A stretch of 64,000 nt of DNA from Pseudocitrobacter corydidari (GCF_021172065.1 NZ_CP087880.1:2084583-2148582); one strand, 5' to 3'; numbered from the stretch's first letter, positions 8,617 to 17,491 are shown. Numbers and translations: made by a program. Notes: generated from the sequence alone by a model not told the origin.

Positions 8617-9750
8617 TTACACCGTCAGAACAACGCAGCTGTCGGCATCCCAGCACAGACGCACTTCATCGCCCCAGGTGGGTAGTCCTTTTCGGTAGCG
8701 ATGTTCGTTCTGTAGCTGCGCGCTGATCATCTGCCCGCTTTTTAAGCGCACGTGATAAATCGACAAATCGCCGAGATAAGCGATATGCACCACTTCGCCC
8801 ACGGCAAAGTTATAGCCATTCTCAGGCGGCGCGTCGCAGAGCATGATTTTTTCCGGTCGCAGCGCGACATACACCGGGACGTTATCCACCACCGACGCAT
8901 CGGCATCGACTTTCAATGGATGCACCAGCCCCGGAGAATCAATCACCAGGCCATCTTCTTCGCGCGATTTCAGCAGCCCTTCAAAGACATTCACTGAACC
9001 AATAAACTCCGCGCTGTAGCGGGTGGTCGGGTGCTCGTAAATCTCTTCCGGCTCACCAATCTGCACGAACTTGCCGCGATTCATAATGGCGATGCGCCCG
9101 GCCATGGTCATCGCCTCTTCCTGGTCGTGTGTCACCATCACGCAGGTCGCGCCGACGCGCTCCAGAATATCGACCACTTCCAGCTGCATCCGGTCGCGCA
9201 GTTTCTTATCCAGCGCCCCCATTGGCTCATCCAGCAGCAATAGCTTTGGTCGTTTCGCCAGGCTTCTCGCCAGCGCCACACGCTGCCGCTGGCCGCCGGA
9301 AAGCTGATGCGGTTTACGTTTGGCAAACTCCTGCATATGCACCAGCGCCAGCATTTCAGCGACGCGGGCGCTAATTTCCGCCTTCGGCAGCTTGTCCTGC
9401 TTCAGGCCAAAAGCAATGTTTTGTTCCACGGTCATATGGGGGAACAAGGCGTAGGACTGAAACATCATGTTGATCGGCCGCTGATAGGGCGGGACATGCG
9501 CCAGGTCAACGCCGTCGAGCATAATCTGCCCGGTGCTGGGCTGTTCAAAGCCCGCCAGCATACGCAGCAGCGTGGATTTTCCGCAGCCGGATGCGCCAAG
9601 CAACGCAAAAATTTCGCCTTTATAAATGGTGAGGCTGACATCATCCACGGCATGCTGGCCGTCATAGGATTTGGTCAGGTTACGGATCTCCAGCAGCGGG
9701 GTGAGCGCTTTACGGATTTTCGCCTGTGGGCGGGGGGTCGCGTCGTTCAA
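8617..9750 (-). CDS. potG: Putrescine ABC transporter ATP-binding protein PotG (TTG start)
   Basis: The ATPase subunit of the putrescine importer, 377 residues as in E. coli. Walker A is GASGCGKST, the signature is LSGGQRQR, Walker B is LLLLDEPMGALD and the switch histidine is in MVTHDQEEA. A TOBE-type domain fills the C-terminal third. Similarity to the E. coli protein begins at NDATPRPQAK, directly after a TTG codon at 9748-9750 preceded by GGAGAG at about 7 bases, so a TTG start is chosen. The frame is open further upstream (to 9819), but that stretch does not match the family. Confidence 0.93.
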   Translation of the reverse strand: MNDATPRPQAKIRKALTPLLEIRNLTKSYDGQHAVDDVSLTIYKGEIFALLGASGCGKSTLLRMLAGFEQPSTGQIMLDGVDLAHVPPYQRPINMMFQSYALFPHMTVEQNIAFGLKQDKLPKAEISARVAEMLALVHMQEFAKRKPHQLSGGQRQRVALARSLAKRPKLLLLDEPMGALDKKLRDRMQLEVVDILERVGATCVMVTHDQEEAMTMAGRIAIMNRGKFVQIGEPEEIYEHPTTRYSAEFIGSVNVFEGLLKSREEDGLVIDSPGLVHPLKVDADASVVDNVPVYVALRPEKIMLCDAPPENGYNFAVGEVVHIAYLGDLSIYHVRLKSGQMISAQLQNEHRYRKGLPTWGDEVRLCWDADSCVVLTV

Positions 9751-9856
9751 TGGGGTGCTCTCCGGCAAAAAAACACACTCGATATGGCCCGGTTGCCATA
9801 CGAAAAACTGCATTGGCAAATCCGCCCGGCAGCGCGCGCCGGGCGGATTGCGTCAG

Positions 9857-10969
9857 TTATTTACCGCTTTTGACTTTGGTCCACGCGCGGGTACGCACGC
9901 GGTCAATCTTCGGATCCTGCACTTTCAGGGTGAAGAGTTTGGCGAAGACATCCGGCGGCGGATAAATGCCAGGGTTATTGCGAATCGCTTCGCTGACCAG
10001 CGGGGTCGATGCTTTGTTGGCGTTAGCGTAGAAGACGTGATCGCTGATATGCGCCACCACCTCAGGTTTCATCAGGTAGTTGAGGAACTGATAGGCTTCA
10101 TCTTTGTTTTTCGCATCGGCAGGCATAGCGAAGACATCAAAGAACGCCATCGCCCCCTCTTTCGGAATGCTGAAGGAAACATTCACGCCGTTTTTCGCTT
10201 CTTTCGCGCGGTTCGCCGCCTGCCACACATCGCCCGCCCAGCCGATGGCCACGCAGATATCGCCGTTCGCCAGGTCGTTGATATATTGCGAGGAGTGGAA
10301 GTAACGCACGTTCGGACGCAGCTTAAGCAGCAGGTCCGTCGCCGGGCCGGTGTAATCATCCGCTTTGGTGCTGTTCGGGTCTTTGCCCAGATAATTCAGC
10401 ACGGTGGCGAACACTTCTTCCGGGGCATCAAGGAAGGAGACGCCGCAGCTTTTCAGCTTCTCCAGATTTTCAGGTTTGAAGATAAGATCCCAGCTGTTCA
10501 CGGGCGCATCAGCGCCGAGCACCGCTTTCACTTTATCAACGTTATAGCCAATGCCGGTGGTTGCCCACATATAGGGCATCGCGTACTTATTATCCGGATC
10601 GTGTTTCGCCACCAGCTTCAGCACTTCCGGGTCGAGATTTTTCCAGTTAGGCAGTTTGCTTTTATCAAGCGGCTGGAACACGCCCGCCGTTAACTGGCGC
10701 TCCAGGAAGCTCGCCGAGGGTACGACAAGGTCAAACCCGGTGCTGCCCGCCATCAGTTTTCCTTCCAGCACTTCGTTGGAATCGAAAACGTCATACACCA
10801 CTTTTATGCCGGTCTCTTTTTCAAAATTCGCCACCGTATCCGGCGCGATATAATCAGACCAGTTATAGATATGCAGCGTTTTTTGCTCCGCCGCGAGCAC
10901 GCTTGCCGAGGTGGCCATCAGCACACCCGTCACCAGACCCGTTAACCATTTTTTACTGAAAGCGGCCAT
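9857..10969 (-). CDS. potF: Putrescine-binding periplasmic protein PotF
   Basis: A 370-residue spermidine/putrescine-type binding protein, the same length as E. coli PotF. The signal peptide runs to about residue 26 (ASVLA-AEQKTLHIYNW). Ligand-pocket residues lie in YNWSDYI, and SWDLIFKP and IGWAGDVWQ are visible. The ATG at 10969 has GGAAAAGAG just before it and is preferred to an in-frame codon 18 bases upstream. It is the first gene of potFGHI; a 106-bp gap separates it from potG. In E. coli this operon is under nitrogen control; see the upstream motifs at 10999-11045. Confidence 0.96.
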   Translation of the reverse strand: MAAFSKKWLTGLVTGVLMATSASVLAAEQKTLHIYNWSDYIAPDTVANFEKETGIKVVYDVFDSNEVLEGKLMAGSTGFDLVVPSASFLERQLTAGVFQPLDKSKLPNWKNLDPEVLKLVAKHDPDNKYAMPYMWATTGIGYNVDKVKAVLGADAPVNSWDLIFKPENLEKLKSCGVSFLDAPEEVFATVLNYLGKDPNSTKADDYTGPATDLLLKLRPNVRYFHSSQYINDLANGDICVAIGWAGDVWQAANRAKEAKNGVNVSFSIPKEGAMAFFDVFAMPADAKNKDEAYQFLNYLMKPEVVAHISDHVFYANANKASTPLVSEAIRNNPGIYPPPDVFAKLFTLKVQDPKIDRVRTRAWTKVKSGK

Positions 10970-11375
10970 ATCTCTTTTCCTTCTCAACGTCCGTTAACAT
11001 TTGGACCAAATACACGCAGTCGGAGGTATGCAATATTCATGCATATTTTTGTCGTACCGCATTGAAGAAGAAATGGTTCCTCTCGCCGCAGCCGTTGCTT
11101 GCTTAACGGATGCAAAAACCTCGCCAAATCTGCTAAAGGTCTGGCAATTGAGGGGGATCATCCGGGTATCGCAAGAATAACTGTAGCCAGAGATAGAGGC
11201 TATAGCTCAGTGTTAAAAACGCCTTTTATCAATTTTTTATGCAAGATCACTCTATGTGATAGGCCAAAAGGGTCTTTCAGGTAGTGAATGAATCTTTAAA
11301 AATAGGTTAAATACGGAATAAACGAACGTGATACGCAGCCGCTCTGGCAGTGGCTGCGCTATTCAGGGGGTGGGA
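10970..11375. other. Intergenic region between potF and ybjN
   Basis: About 400 bp with no convincing gene. The side next to potF should hold its promoter (see 10999-11045). The side next to ybjN holds a stem of CGCAGCC (11334-11340) and GGCTGCG (11352-11358), without a T run on the ybjN strand; it could be a weak terminator for the ybjC-nfsA-rimK-ybjN unit. A 61-codon ORF at 11099-11284 on the plus strand shows no support. Confidence 0.6.
10999..11045 (-). promoter_or_regulatory. Candidate potF control region: two inverted repeats and a partial sigma54-like motif
   Basis: ATTTGG-A-CCAAAT (10999-11011) is a perfect inverted repeat. TATGCA (11027-11032) and TGCATA (11040-11045) form a second repeat around a 7-base spacer. 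On the minus strand this second element reads ATGCATGAATATTGCA, close to a sigma54 -24/-12 element (TGGCACGnnnnTTGCA) but with TG in place of the key -24 GG. NtrC/sigma54 control of potFGHI is known for E. coli; assigning it to this exact sequence is inference. Confidence 0.35.
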
Positions 11376-11858
11376 TCAGTGAAGAAAGTGGTATTGAATC
11401 TCTTCAGATGGCTGCTCTTCCTCTTCTTCCGCTTTAAACAGCAGCTGCTGAGCGAAAGCCTCCAGAATCACCATCGACACCTGCTCTTCGCTTTGACGCA
11501 TGAAGGCCACGAACTGCTCATAGGCCACGCCAACAGAGGCAGATAAAGACTGGCAAACCACCAGTTTTGGCAGATTATCATCCTGTATATCGATGAACGC
11601 CTTCACGGTCAGCGAGCTGGCATTAATCGCAGAGAGATCCGCCGCCATCGCTAACAGTGCGGTTGGCCGAATTTCCGCCAGCGCAGAGAAGAGAATAGTG
11701 TTATCAATAAGGTCGATTTTAGCGTCAAACACGCCATCAAAATTTTGCATATGCGGCAGGTGCAACGCCTGACAGGTATCGCACTCATAGAAGCTGATGC
11801 CTGATTCGTCGAGCCACTGACGTAACGTATCCAGACTCGGGACGACGAGTGAATCCAT
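11376..11858 (-). CDS. ybjN: YbjN family protein
   Basis: A 160-residue soluble protein (E. coli YbjN 158) of the YbjN/CesT-like fold, starting MDSLVVPSLDTLRQWL. The CDTCQALHLPHMQNFDGVFDAK stretch (CDTCQALHLPHMQ followed by NFDGVFDAK) is the strongest match to the family. In E. coli it is linked to motility, biofilm and stress phenotypes, but its biochemical role is not settled. The tail (FKAEEEEEQPSEEIQYHFLH) is acidic and longer than in K-12. It is the last gene of the ybjC-nfsA-rimK-ybjN series, 118 bp after rimK. Confidence 0.92.
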   Translation of the reverse strand: MDSLVVPSLDTLRQWLDESGISFYECDTCQALHLPHMQNFDGVFDAKIDLIDNTILFSALAEIRPTALLAMAADLSAINASSLTVKAFIDIQDDNLPKLVVCQSLSASVGVAYEQFVAFMRQSEEQVSMVILEAFAQQLLFKAEEEEEQPSEEIQYHFLH

Positions 11859-11976
11859 ATGACCTATGACCTCATGCGGGTTAAAACAGAACAAAACCGG
11901 GCACTGCGCCCGGCATTCGATCGCTATAGCTTACGCAAAATTGCACGCGTATACCACGAAAGCCGAAAAAACAGTC

Positions 11977-12879
11977 TTAGCCGCCGATTTTCAGGCAAAA
12001 ACCAGGATGCGCCTGGCGCTCAATCCACTCGATCATTTTGCCCGCGATATCAATACCGGTGGTTTTCTCGATGCCTTCCAGCCCCGGCGAGGCGTTCACT
12101 TCCATCACCAGCGGGCCGCGCGTGGCGCGCAGAATATCCACACCGGCGACATCAAGCCCCAGCGTTTGCGCGGCCTGCACGGCAATTTCGCGCTCGCGCA
12201 GCGTAATTTCCGCCACCGTCGCCACGCCGCCGCGGTGTAAGTTAGAGCGGAAATCACCCTCTTTCGCTCGCCGCTCAATCGCCGCCACCACACGATCGCC
12301 GACCACCAGGCAGCGAATGTCGCACCCTTTTGCCTCTTCAATATATTCCTGCACCAGGATATGCGCGTTTAAGCCGCGAAAGGCGTCAATGACGCTTTCC
12401 GCCGCCTGACGCGTCTCGGCAAGCACGACGCCAATGCCCTGCGTGCCTTCCACCAGCTTCACCACCAGCGGCGCACCGCCAACCATATCAATTAAATCAC
12501 TGGTGTCATCGGGCGAATGGGCGATACCGGTCACCGGCAGGTCGATGCCCTGACGCGCCAGCAGTTGCAGCGAGCGCAGCTTGTCACGCGCGCGGGTGAT
12601 GGCAACGGATTCATTAAGCGGATAGCTGCCCAGCAGTTCAAACTGACGCAGCGCCGCTGTGCCATAAAAGGTAATCGCCGAGCCGATACGCGGGATCACC
12701 GCGTCAAAATGCGGGAGTTTGCGCCCTTTATAGTGAATGGACGATGCAGACGGGCTGATGTTCATATAACAGGAGAGCGGGTCAAGGACTTCGACGATAT
12801 GACCACGGCGCATGGCCGCTTCACGCAGACGCTTACAGGAATAGAGCGTTCCATCCCGGGACAAAATGGCAATTTTCAC
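11977..12879 (-). CDS. rimK: Ribosomal protein S6 glutamate ligase RimK
   Basis: A 300-residue ATP-grasp ligase, the same length as E. coli RimK, that adds glutamate residues to the C-terminus of ribosomal protein S6. The central ATP-grasp domain has [12 protein letters not shown], and the metal-binding end has [13 protein letters not shown]. It starts [22 protein letters not shown], split here as [10 protein letters not shown] and [12 protein letters not shown]. It follows nfsA after 162 bp; that gap contains a hairpin pointing the other way (12929-12967), so rimK may also be transcribed separately. Confidence 0.96.
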   Translation of the reverse strand: MKIAILSRDGTLYSCKRLREAAMRRGHIVEVLDPLSCYMNISPSASSIHYKGRKLPHFDAVIPRIGSAITFYGTAALRQFELLGSYPLNESVAITRARDKLRSLQLLARQGIDLPVTGIAHSPDDTSDLIDMVGGAPLVVKLVEGTQGIGVVLAETRQAAESVIDAFRGLNAHILVQEYIEEAKGCDIRCLVVGDRVVAAIERRAKEGDFRSNLHRGGVATVAEITLREREIAVQAAQTLGLDVAGVDILRATRGPLVMEVNASPGLEGIEKTTGIDIAGKMIEWIERQAHPGFCLKIGG

Positions 12880-12928
12880 CTTTTACCTCGCTAAAAAACC
12901 TGAAAAAAGCCCGGGTATGATACACGTA

Positions 12929-12967
12929 CCGCCGGAAGAAAAATGGCGTCCGGCGGCCTTTTTTTCT
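12929..12967 (+). terminator. Terminator-like hairpin facing against the nfsA-rimK operon
   Basis: CCGCCGG (12929-12935) pairs with CCGGCGG (12950-12956), followed on the plus strand by CC and about nine T. The flanking genes are all on the minus strand, so a canonical terminator here would stop an antisense transcript rather than the operon. Read on the minus strand, the same stem lacks a T run. Confidence 0.5.
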
Positions 12968-13041
12968 ATCTAATAATCAAATCATTCGAATCGTATCAAC
13001 GCGCGCAGCCAACGCAGAGACAATTCGAAGGATGAAGATTA

Positions 13042-13764
13042 TTAGCGGGTCGCCCAGCCCTGCTTGTGGAGATAATCGAGAATAAACGGACGATTCTCTT
13101 TGATAATGGTACGGCGGATATGATCGCTCCAGGTGTCACGACGGTTATTGCTGCCGCGAGAGAGGTAATATTCCGCGAGCTGTTCGTCGTATTTTGCCAG
13201 CTCATCGGCATCCAGCGGCTGATAGTGGTTTTCATGCACCACGATAGAGGCAGGCAGGCGCGGTTTGATATCCGGGTTGCTGTCCGGCCAGCCCAGGCAC
13301 AGACCAAACAGCGGCAGCACGTGTTTAGGCAGCTTCAGCAGCTCGGTCACCGCCTCAATGCTGTTACGAATTCCGCCAATGTAAACACCGCCGAGCCCAA
13401 GAGATTCTGCGGCGGTAAAGGCATTCTGCGCCATCAACGCGGTATCGACCACGCCCAGCAGCAGTTGCTCGGCCAGCCCGAGCTGCGCGTCAGGGCAAAT
13501 TTGCAGATGGCGATTAAAATCGGCGCAGAAAACCCAGAACTCCGCCGCCTGCGCGACGTGCTGTTGACCGCCGGTCATCTCAACCAGCTGCGCGCGCATC
13601 GCTTTATCGGTAATGCGGATTATCGAACTGCACTGTAAAAAACTCGAACTGGATGCCGCCTGGGCGCAGGCGATAATCGCCGCGCGTTGCTCGTCACTGA
13701 TGGGCTTATCGGTAAACTGGCGAATAGAACGGTGGCTGAGAAGCAGATCAATGGTCGGCGTCAT
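13042..13764 (-). CDS. nfsA: Oxygen-insensitive NADPH nitroreductase NfsA
   Basis: A 240-residue FMN flavoprotein, identical in length to E. coli NfsA, that reduces nitroaromatics by two-electron steps with NADPH. The nitroreductase fold is shown by HRSIRQFTDKPIS at the N-terminus, SSSSFLQCSS, and GLGGVYIGGIRN. The start MTPTIDLLL matches the family and overlaps the 3' end of ybjC by 17 bp, as in a tight operon. SoxS control is known for E. coli; I could not place a convincing SoxS box here. Confidence 0.96.
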   Translation of the reverse strand: MTPTIDLLLSHRSIRQFTDKPISDEQRAAIIACAQAASSSSFLQCSSIIRITDKAMRAQLVEMTGGQQHVAQAAEFWVFCADFNRHLQICPDAQLGLAEQLLLGVVDTALMAQNAFTAAESLGLGGVYIGGIRNSIEAVTELLKLPKHVLPLFGLCLGWPDSNPDIKPRLPASIVVHENHYQPLDADELAKYDEQLAEYYLSRGSNNRRDTWSDHIRRTIIKENRPFILDYLHKQGWATR

Positions 13765-14038
13765 CATGTTTTTCCTTATCTTGCTTTGGGGGCGTTTTGG
13801 CATTACGCCCCATCAGTTGTGGTGCAACGGTTTGCGCCATGCCCCAAAACAGGGCAAAGGCGGCGGGGAGCATCAGGATTATCCCGGCGAAAATCATCAC
13901 CACCGCCGCCCCCTGGCTGGCGACAGGCGCAGGCAATGCGACATAGCCGTTGAGCGAGAGCCAGGCGGCCCCCAACAACACCATGCCTATTGCTTCCAGA
14001 ATCAAAACGCTTTTGGGTAACGCCCCGAGCGAACGCAT
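13748..14038 (-). CDS. ybjC: YbjC family small inner-membrane protein
   Basis: A 96-residue protein (E. coli 95) with two hydrophobic segments, at residues about 9-31 and 45-66, and a charged C-terminal tail ending in KHDDADH. The start MRSLGALPKSVLILE aligns with the K-12 start. Function is unknown. It is the first gene of the ybjC-nfsA-rimK-ybjN unit and overlaps nfsA. It is divergent from grxA across a 182-bp gap that should hold both promoters. Confidence 0.9.
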   Translation of the reverse strand: MRSLGALPKSVLILEAIGMVLLGAAWLSLNGYVALPAPVASQGAAVVMIFAGIILMLPAAFALFWGMAQTVAPQLMGRNAKTPPKQDKEKHDDADH

Positions 14039-14220
14039 GCGTCCTCCGCTAAACCGTGCTGCTTTATCAGACCTCAAGTTTATCTCAGCCGCCGCGATTG
14101 TTGCAGGGCAATTCGCCACACATAGCCATAATGAATTGAAGCAACAGGCAGAACCTTCTTTCGCGCCAGAGGGAATAAGGTCATGATAAGCGCCTTATTT
14201 TAAGGTTGAGGAGAGAAACG

Positions 14221-14484
14221 ATGTTCACCGTAATTTTTGGTCGCCCGGGTTGCCCGTACTGTGTTCGTGCAAAAGAACTGGCTGAAAAACTGACGCAGGA
14301 ACGTGACGACTTCAACTATCGCTACGTTGATATTCACGCGGAAGGCATCAGCAAAGCTGACCTGGAAAAAACGGTCGGTAAGCCGGTTGAGACGGTGCCG
14401 CAGATTTTTGTCGATCAGCAGCACATCGGCGGATGCACGGATTTTGAAGCCTGGGCCAAAGAGACCCTCGGCCTGTACGCTTAA
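14221..14484 (+). CDS. grxA: Glutaredoxin 1 (GrxA)
   Basis: An 87-residue dithiol glutaredoxin (E. coli 85) with the CPYC active site at residues 12-15, the TVPQIF cis-proline loop and the GGCTDF glutathione-binding motif. It reduces ribonucleotide reductase and OxyR using glutathione. A GAGGAGAG ribosome-binding site precedes the ATG at 14221, so this start is preferred to an in-frame codon at 14206. E. coli has Tyr where this protein has Cys in GGCTDF, so it carries an extra cysteine near the glutathione site. The 3' end overlaps that of the convergent ybjM by 4 bp. Confidence 0.97.
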   Translation: MFTVIFGRPGCPYCVRAKELAEKLTQERDDFNYRYVDIHAEGISKADLEKTVGKPVETVPQIFVDQQHIGGCTDFEAWAKETLGLYA

Positions 14485-14888
14485 TCCTTCGGATGCCCAT
14501 CCAGCGGGTGGGCATCGGCATCACGGTTTTTTAGCCGTAATAAGGTCGTCACAAACAAGAAGCACAACGCCCCCAGCGCACACCAGAACACCGCGCTAAA
14601 CAGCCACGCCAGCTCCTGCCAGAACGAACGCTCAGAATAAAAAAACAACCGCATCAGCACCATACACAATGGCGCTGCCAGAATCGCGCCGACCAGTGGG
14701 CGTAACAAGCGACGTCTTGGCGAGATAAAGCTGGCGACCGCTCCGGGGATCAAAAAGAACAATAACCCCAGCTCAGGCGCGCCAGACGCACGAAATGCGC
14801 CCTTCATATGCAGCAGCAACGAAAAGAAAACCACGATAAAAAGCAGGAAACAGCAGATCACGCCGGTCCAGCCGCGTTCAGATCTCAA
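14481..14888 (-). CDS. ybjM: YbjM family inner-membrane protein
   Basis: A 135-residue membrane protein (E. coli YbjM 125) with about four hydrophobic segments. The cores ICCFLLFIVV, MKGAFRASG and SFWQELAWLFSAVFWCALGA match the K-12 protein closely, while the C-terminal tail differs. Function is unknown. It faces grxA, with 4 bp of overlap between stop codons, as in the conserved gene order. Confidence 0.88.
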   Translation of the reverse strand: MRSERGWTGVICCFLLFIVVFFSLLLHMKGAFRASGAPELGLLFFLIPGAVASFISPRRRLLRPLVGAILAAPLCMVLMRLFFYSERSFWQELAWLFSAVFWCALGALCFLFVTTLLRLKNRDADAHPLDGHPKD

Positions 14889-15162
14889 AGGATCCTCCTG
14901 AAAAATTCTCTATCAAACTCAACATTTCACCCATTGGGCGCCCAGTCAGATAAAGCATCTGGCCATCCGTGCCAAAACACTTAAGTACAAAAAGCGATTG
15001 TTGCTAGCCGAAGCGATAAGGAACGATTAAACTAACGGCTTCAATTTTTTGGTTATTTTGTAGGTACAGAACAGAGGCGATTACGCGGCTGTCTGAACCA
15101 AAACCTTAGACTAAATAACCAACTCTTTCAACAAGTTACTGGTAAACAAGAAGTTAGTCTCC

Positions 15163-16848
15163 GTGAATATAAACGTCGCAGATTTGTTAAATGGGAATTA
15201 CATCCTGTTATTATTCGTGGTGCTGGCACTTGGCCTTTGCCTGGGAAAATTACGTCTGGGTTCCGTTCAACTCGGTAATTCTATTGGCGTTTTAGTCGTC
15301 TCCCTGTTACTAGGCCAGCAGCATTTCAGTATTAACACGGAGGCGCTCAATCTCGGCTTTATGCTGTTTATTTTCTGCGTTGGCGTGGAAGCCGGGCCTA
15401 ACTTTTTTTCAATTTTCTTCCGCGACGGCAAAAATTATCTGATGCTGGCGCTGGTGATGGTGGGCAGCGCTCTGCTGATTGCCCTGGGCCTCGGTAAGCT
15501 GTTCGGCTGGGACATCGGCCTGACGGCCGGTATGCTTGCGGGCTCGATGACATCCACCCCGGTGCTGGTTGGCGCAGGCGATACCCTTCGCCACTCGGGA
15601 ATGGAACCCGGCTTGCTGGCTATCGCCCAGGATCACTTAAGCCTCGGCTACGCCCTCACCTATTTGATTGGTCTGGTCAGCCTGATTGTCGGCGCGCGCT
15701 ATCTGCCAAAACTGCAACATCAGGATCTGCAAACCAGCGCCCAGCAAATCGCCCGCGAACGTGGTCTGGATACCGACACTAATCGTAAAGTCTACCTGCC
15801 GGTGATTCGCGCTTACCGCGTTGGCCCGGAACTGGTGGCGTGGGCCGACGGTAAAAACCTGCGCGAGCTGGGAATTTATCGCCAGACCGGATGCTACATC
15901 GAGCGTATTCGCCGTAATGGCATTCTGGCGAACCCGGACGGCGACGCGGTACTGCAAATGGGCGATGAAATTGCGCTGGTGGGATATCCGGACGCCCATG
16001 CCCGTCTCGACCCAAGCTTCCGTAACGGTAAAGAAGTGTTCGACCGCGACCTGCTCGACATGCGCATCGTCACCGAAGAAATCGTGGTCAAAAACCACAA
16101 TGCCGTGGGCCGCCGCCTGGCGCAGCTGAAACTCACCGATCACGGTTGCTTCCTCAACCGCGTCATTCGCAGCCAGATCGAAATGCCTATCGATGACAAC
16201 GTGGTGCTGAATAAAGGTGATGTGCTTCAGGTCAGCGGTGACGCACGACGCGTGAAAACCGTCGCCGATCGCATCGGCTTCGTCTCTATTCACAGTCAGG
16301 TTACCGATCTGCTGGCCTTCTGCGCCTTCTTTATCGTCGGCCTGATGATTGGCATGATCACCTTCCAGTTCAGCAACTTTAGTTTTGGCGTCGGTAACGC
16401 GGCGGGTCTGCTGTTTGCTGGCATCATGCTCGGCTTCTTGCGTGCAAACCACCCGACCTTCGGCTATATCCCGCAGGGCGCGCTGAACATGGTGAAAGAG
16501 TTCGGTCTGATGGTATTTATGGCGGGCGTGGGTTTAAGCGCAGGCAGCGGCATCGGCAATAGCCTCGGCGCGGTCGGCGGCCAGATGCTGGTCGCGGGGC
16601 TGATTGTCAGCCTGGTGCCGGTGGTGATTAGCTTCCTGTTCGGCGCGTACATTCTGCGCATGAACCGCGCGCTGCTGTTCGGAGCCATCATGGGCGCACG
16701 TACCTGCGCACCGGCGATGGAAATCATTAGCGATACTGCACGAAGCAACATTCCCGCGCTGGGCTATGCAGGCACCTACGCGATTGCTAACGTGTTGTTA
16801 ACATTGGCCGGTACGCTGATTATCATCATTTGGCCTGGGCTAGGATAA
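15163..16848 (+). CDS. ybjL: YbjL family putative transporter (AspT/YidE family), GTG start
   Basis: A 561-residue inner-membrane protein, exactly as long as E. coli YbjL. It follows the aspartate-alanine exchanger plan: five or so N-terminal membrane segments (with [13 protein letters not shown]), two central RCK_C (TrkA-C) cytosolic domains at residues about 205-375, and a second membrane half (with [14 protein letters not shown]). E. coli YbjL has been linked to glutamate/organic-acid export, but the substrate here is inferred only. The GTG at 15163 is the aligned start. The 274 bp upstream hold no gene. RybB follows 75 bp downstream. Confidence 0.95.
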   Translation: MNINVADLLNGNYILLLFVVLALGLCLGKLRLGSVQLGNSIGVLVVSLLLGQQHFSINTEALNLGFMLFIFCVGVEAGPNFFSIFFRDGKNYLMLALVMVGSALLIALGLGKLFGWDIGLTAGMLAGSMTSTPVLVGAGDTLRHSGMEPGLLAIAQDHLSLGYALTYLIGLVSLIVGARYLPKLQHQDLQTSAQQIARERGLDTDTNRKVYLPVIRAYRVGPELVAWADGKNLRELGIYRQTGCYIERIRRNGILANPDGDAVLQMGDEIALVGYPDAHARLDPSFRNGKEVFDRDLLDMRIVTEEIVVKNHNAVGRRLAQLKLTDHGCFLNRVIRSQIEMPIDDNVVLNKGDVLQVSGDARRVKTVADRIGFVSIHSQVTDLLAFCAFFIVGLMIGMITFQFSNFSFGVGNAAGLLFAGIMLGFLRANHPTFGYIPQGALNMVKEFGLMVFMAGVGLSAGSGIGNSLGAVGGQMLVAGLIVSLVPVVISFLFGAYILRMNRALLFGAIMGARTCAPAMEIISDTARSNIPALGYAGTYAIANVLLTLAGTLIIIIWPGLG

Positions 16849-16890
16849 TTCTTAGTCTTAAATGTTTAGAAAAATTTTTAGGGATACAGA

Positions 16891-16917
16891 GAACTTTTCG
16901 CATAAGCATCAGTCATA
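16891..16917 (+). promoter_or_regulatory. SigmaE-type promoter of rybB
   Basis: GAACTT at 16891-16896 and GTCATA at 16912-16917 are 15 bp apart, resembling the sigmaE -35 (GGAACTT) and -10 (TCAAA-like) elements. The predicted start G at 16924 lies 7 bp after the -10. RybB is known to be sigmaE-dependent in E. coli and Salmonella. Confidence 0.75.
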
Positions 16918-16923
16918 ACTTAT

Positions 16924-17003
16924 GCCACTGCTTTTCTTTGATGTCCCCATTTTGTGGAGCCCATCAACCCCGCCAGATTTGGTTCAAGGTTGATGGGTTT
17001 TTT
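16924..17003 (+). ncRNA. rybB: Small regulatory RNA RybB
   Basis: The 80-base stretch starting GCCACTGCTTTTCTTTGATG is the RybB sRNA, recognised by its invariant 5' seed. RybB uses this seed with Hfq to silence outer-membrane-protein mRNAs during envelope stress. The 3' terminator hairpin pairs CCCATCAACC with GGTTGATGGG, followed by TTTTTT. It lies between ybjL and rcdA exactly as in E. coli and Salmonella. The terminator loop region (CCAGATTTGGTTC) differs from the K-12 version as I recall it, while seed and stem are kept. Confidence 0.95.
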
Positions 17004-17067
17004 GTTTTCTACGGCTCTTCAACTTTAATCCCCCACGCTTTCGACCTCGCACTATTTGTTAATAAAC

Positions 17068-17100
17068 GCACTTGATCACAGTGCAAGAGTGCATTACGAT
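17068..17100 (+). promoter_or_regulatory. higBA promoter with overlapping operator palindrome
   Basis: TTGATC (17072-17077) and TACGAT (17095-17100) are 17 bp apart and form a good sigma70 promoter. GCACT (17068-17072) and AGTGC (17080-17084) form an inverted repeat covering the -35 box, and a further AGTGC lies at 17089-17093. This layout fits autorepression by the antitoxin, which is known for HigA families; that HigA binds here is inference. Confidence 0.6.
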
Positions 17101-17132
17101 CATCTACAGATATCCCCATGAGGCTGCATGGA

Positions 17133-17438
17133 ATGCCGCAAAAATTATTCAACATTGGAAGTTTTCGGGATCGTTGGCTAGCCGACTTTTTTAACTACGC
17201 GGCCCCGCACAAATTAATCCCAGGCGAAATTCATTCCGGGCTGGCTCGCAAACTCGATATCATCAACGCGGCTACCTGCTGGCAGGATCTCAAGTCACCT
17301 CCGGGAAATCGTTACGAGCGGCTTCAGGGGAAACTTAAGGGTTATTCTTCTATCAGAGTGAACAAGCAGTATCGTGTAATTTTCAAATGGACTGATGGCA
17401 AGGCATACGATCTTTACCTCGATCCTCATGAATATTAA
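17133..17438 (+). CDS. higB: HigB-family toxin (RelE-like mRNA interferase)
   Basis: A 101-residue protein of the HigB toxin family, which cleaves mRNA on the ribosome. The motifs SFRDRWLADFF, the central ARKLDIINAATCWQDL helix, and the C-terminal strand set LKGYSSIRVNKQYRVIFKW are characteristic, with basic residues for RNA contact (Arg in SIRVN and YRVIF). The ATG at 17133 has GAGG 9 bases upstream; an in-frame ATG at 17118 lacks such a site. The toxin precedes the antitoxin, the inverted gene order of higBA. E. coli K-12 has no such genes between rybB and rcdA, so it is an insertion. Confidence 0.9.
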   Translation: MPQKLFNIGSFRDRWLADFFNYAAPHKLIPGEIHSGLARKLDIINAATCWQDLKSPPGNRYERLQGKLKGYSSIRVNKQYRVIFKWTDGKAYDLYLDPHEY

Positions 17439-17491
17439 CGAATAACGAGCGGCAACATACCGTTAGCCGACATACGAGATGGATTAAACAG

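Noticed and set aside
9671..10693. A 340-codon plus-strand frame opposite potG/potF
   Set aside because: It lies entirely across well-supported pot genes and shows no recognisable domain.
11099..11284. A 61-codon frame between potF and ybjN
   Set aside because: No ribosome-binding site, no similarity I can see, and unusual residue content.
14039..14220. OxyR or SoxS sites between ybjC and grxA
   Set aside because: Expected from E. coli, but I could not find a match good enough to place either.
15637..16452. A 271-codon minus-strand frame opposite ybjL
   Set aside because: Antisense shadow of ybjL with unlikely composition.
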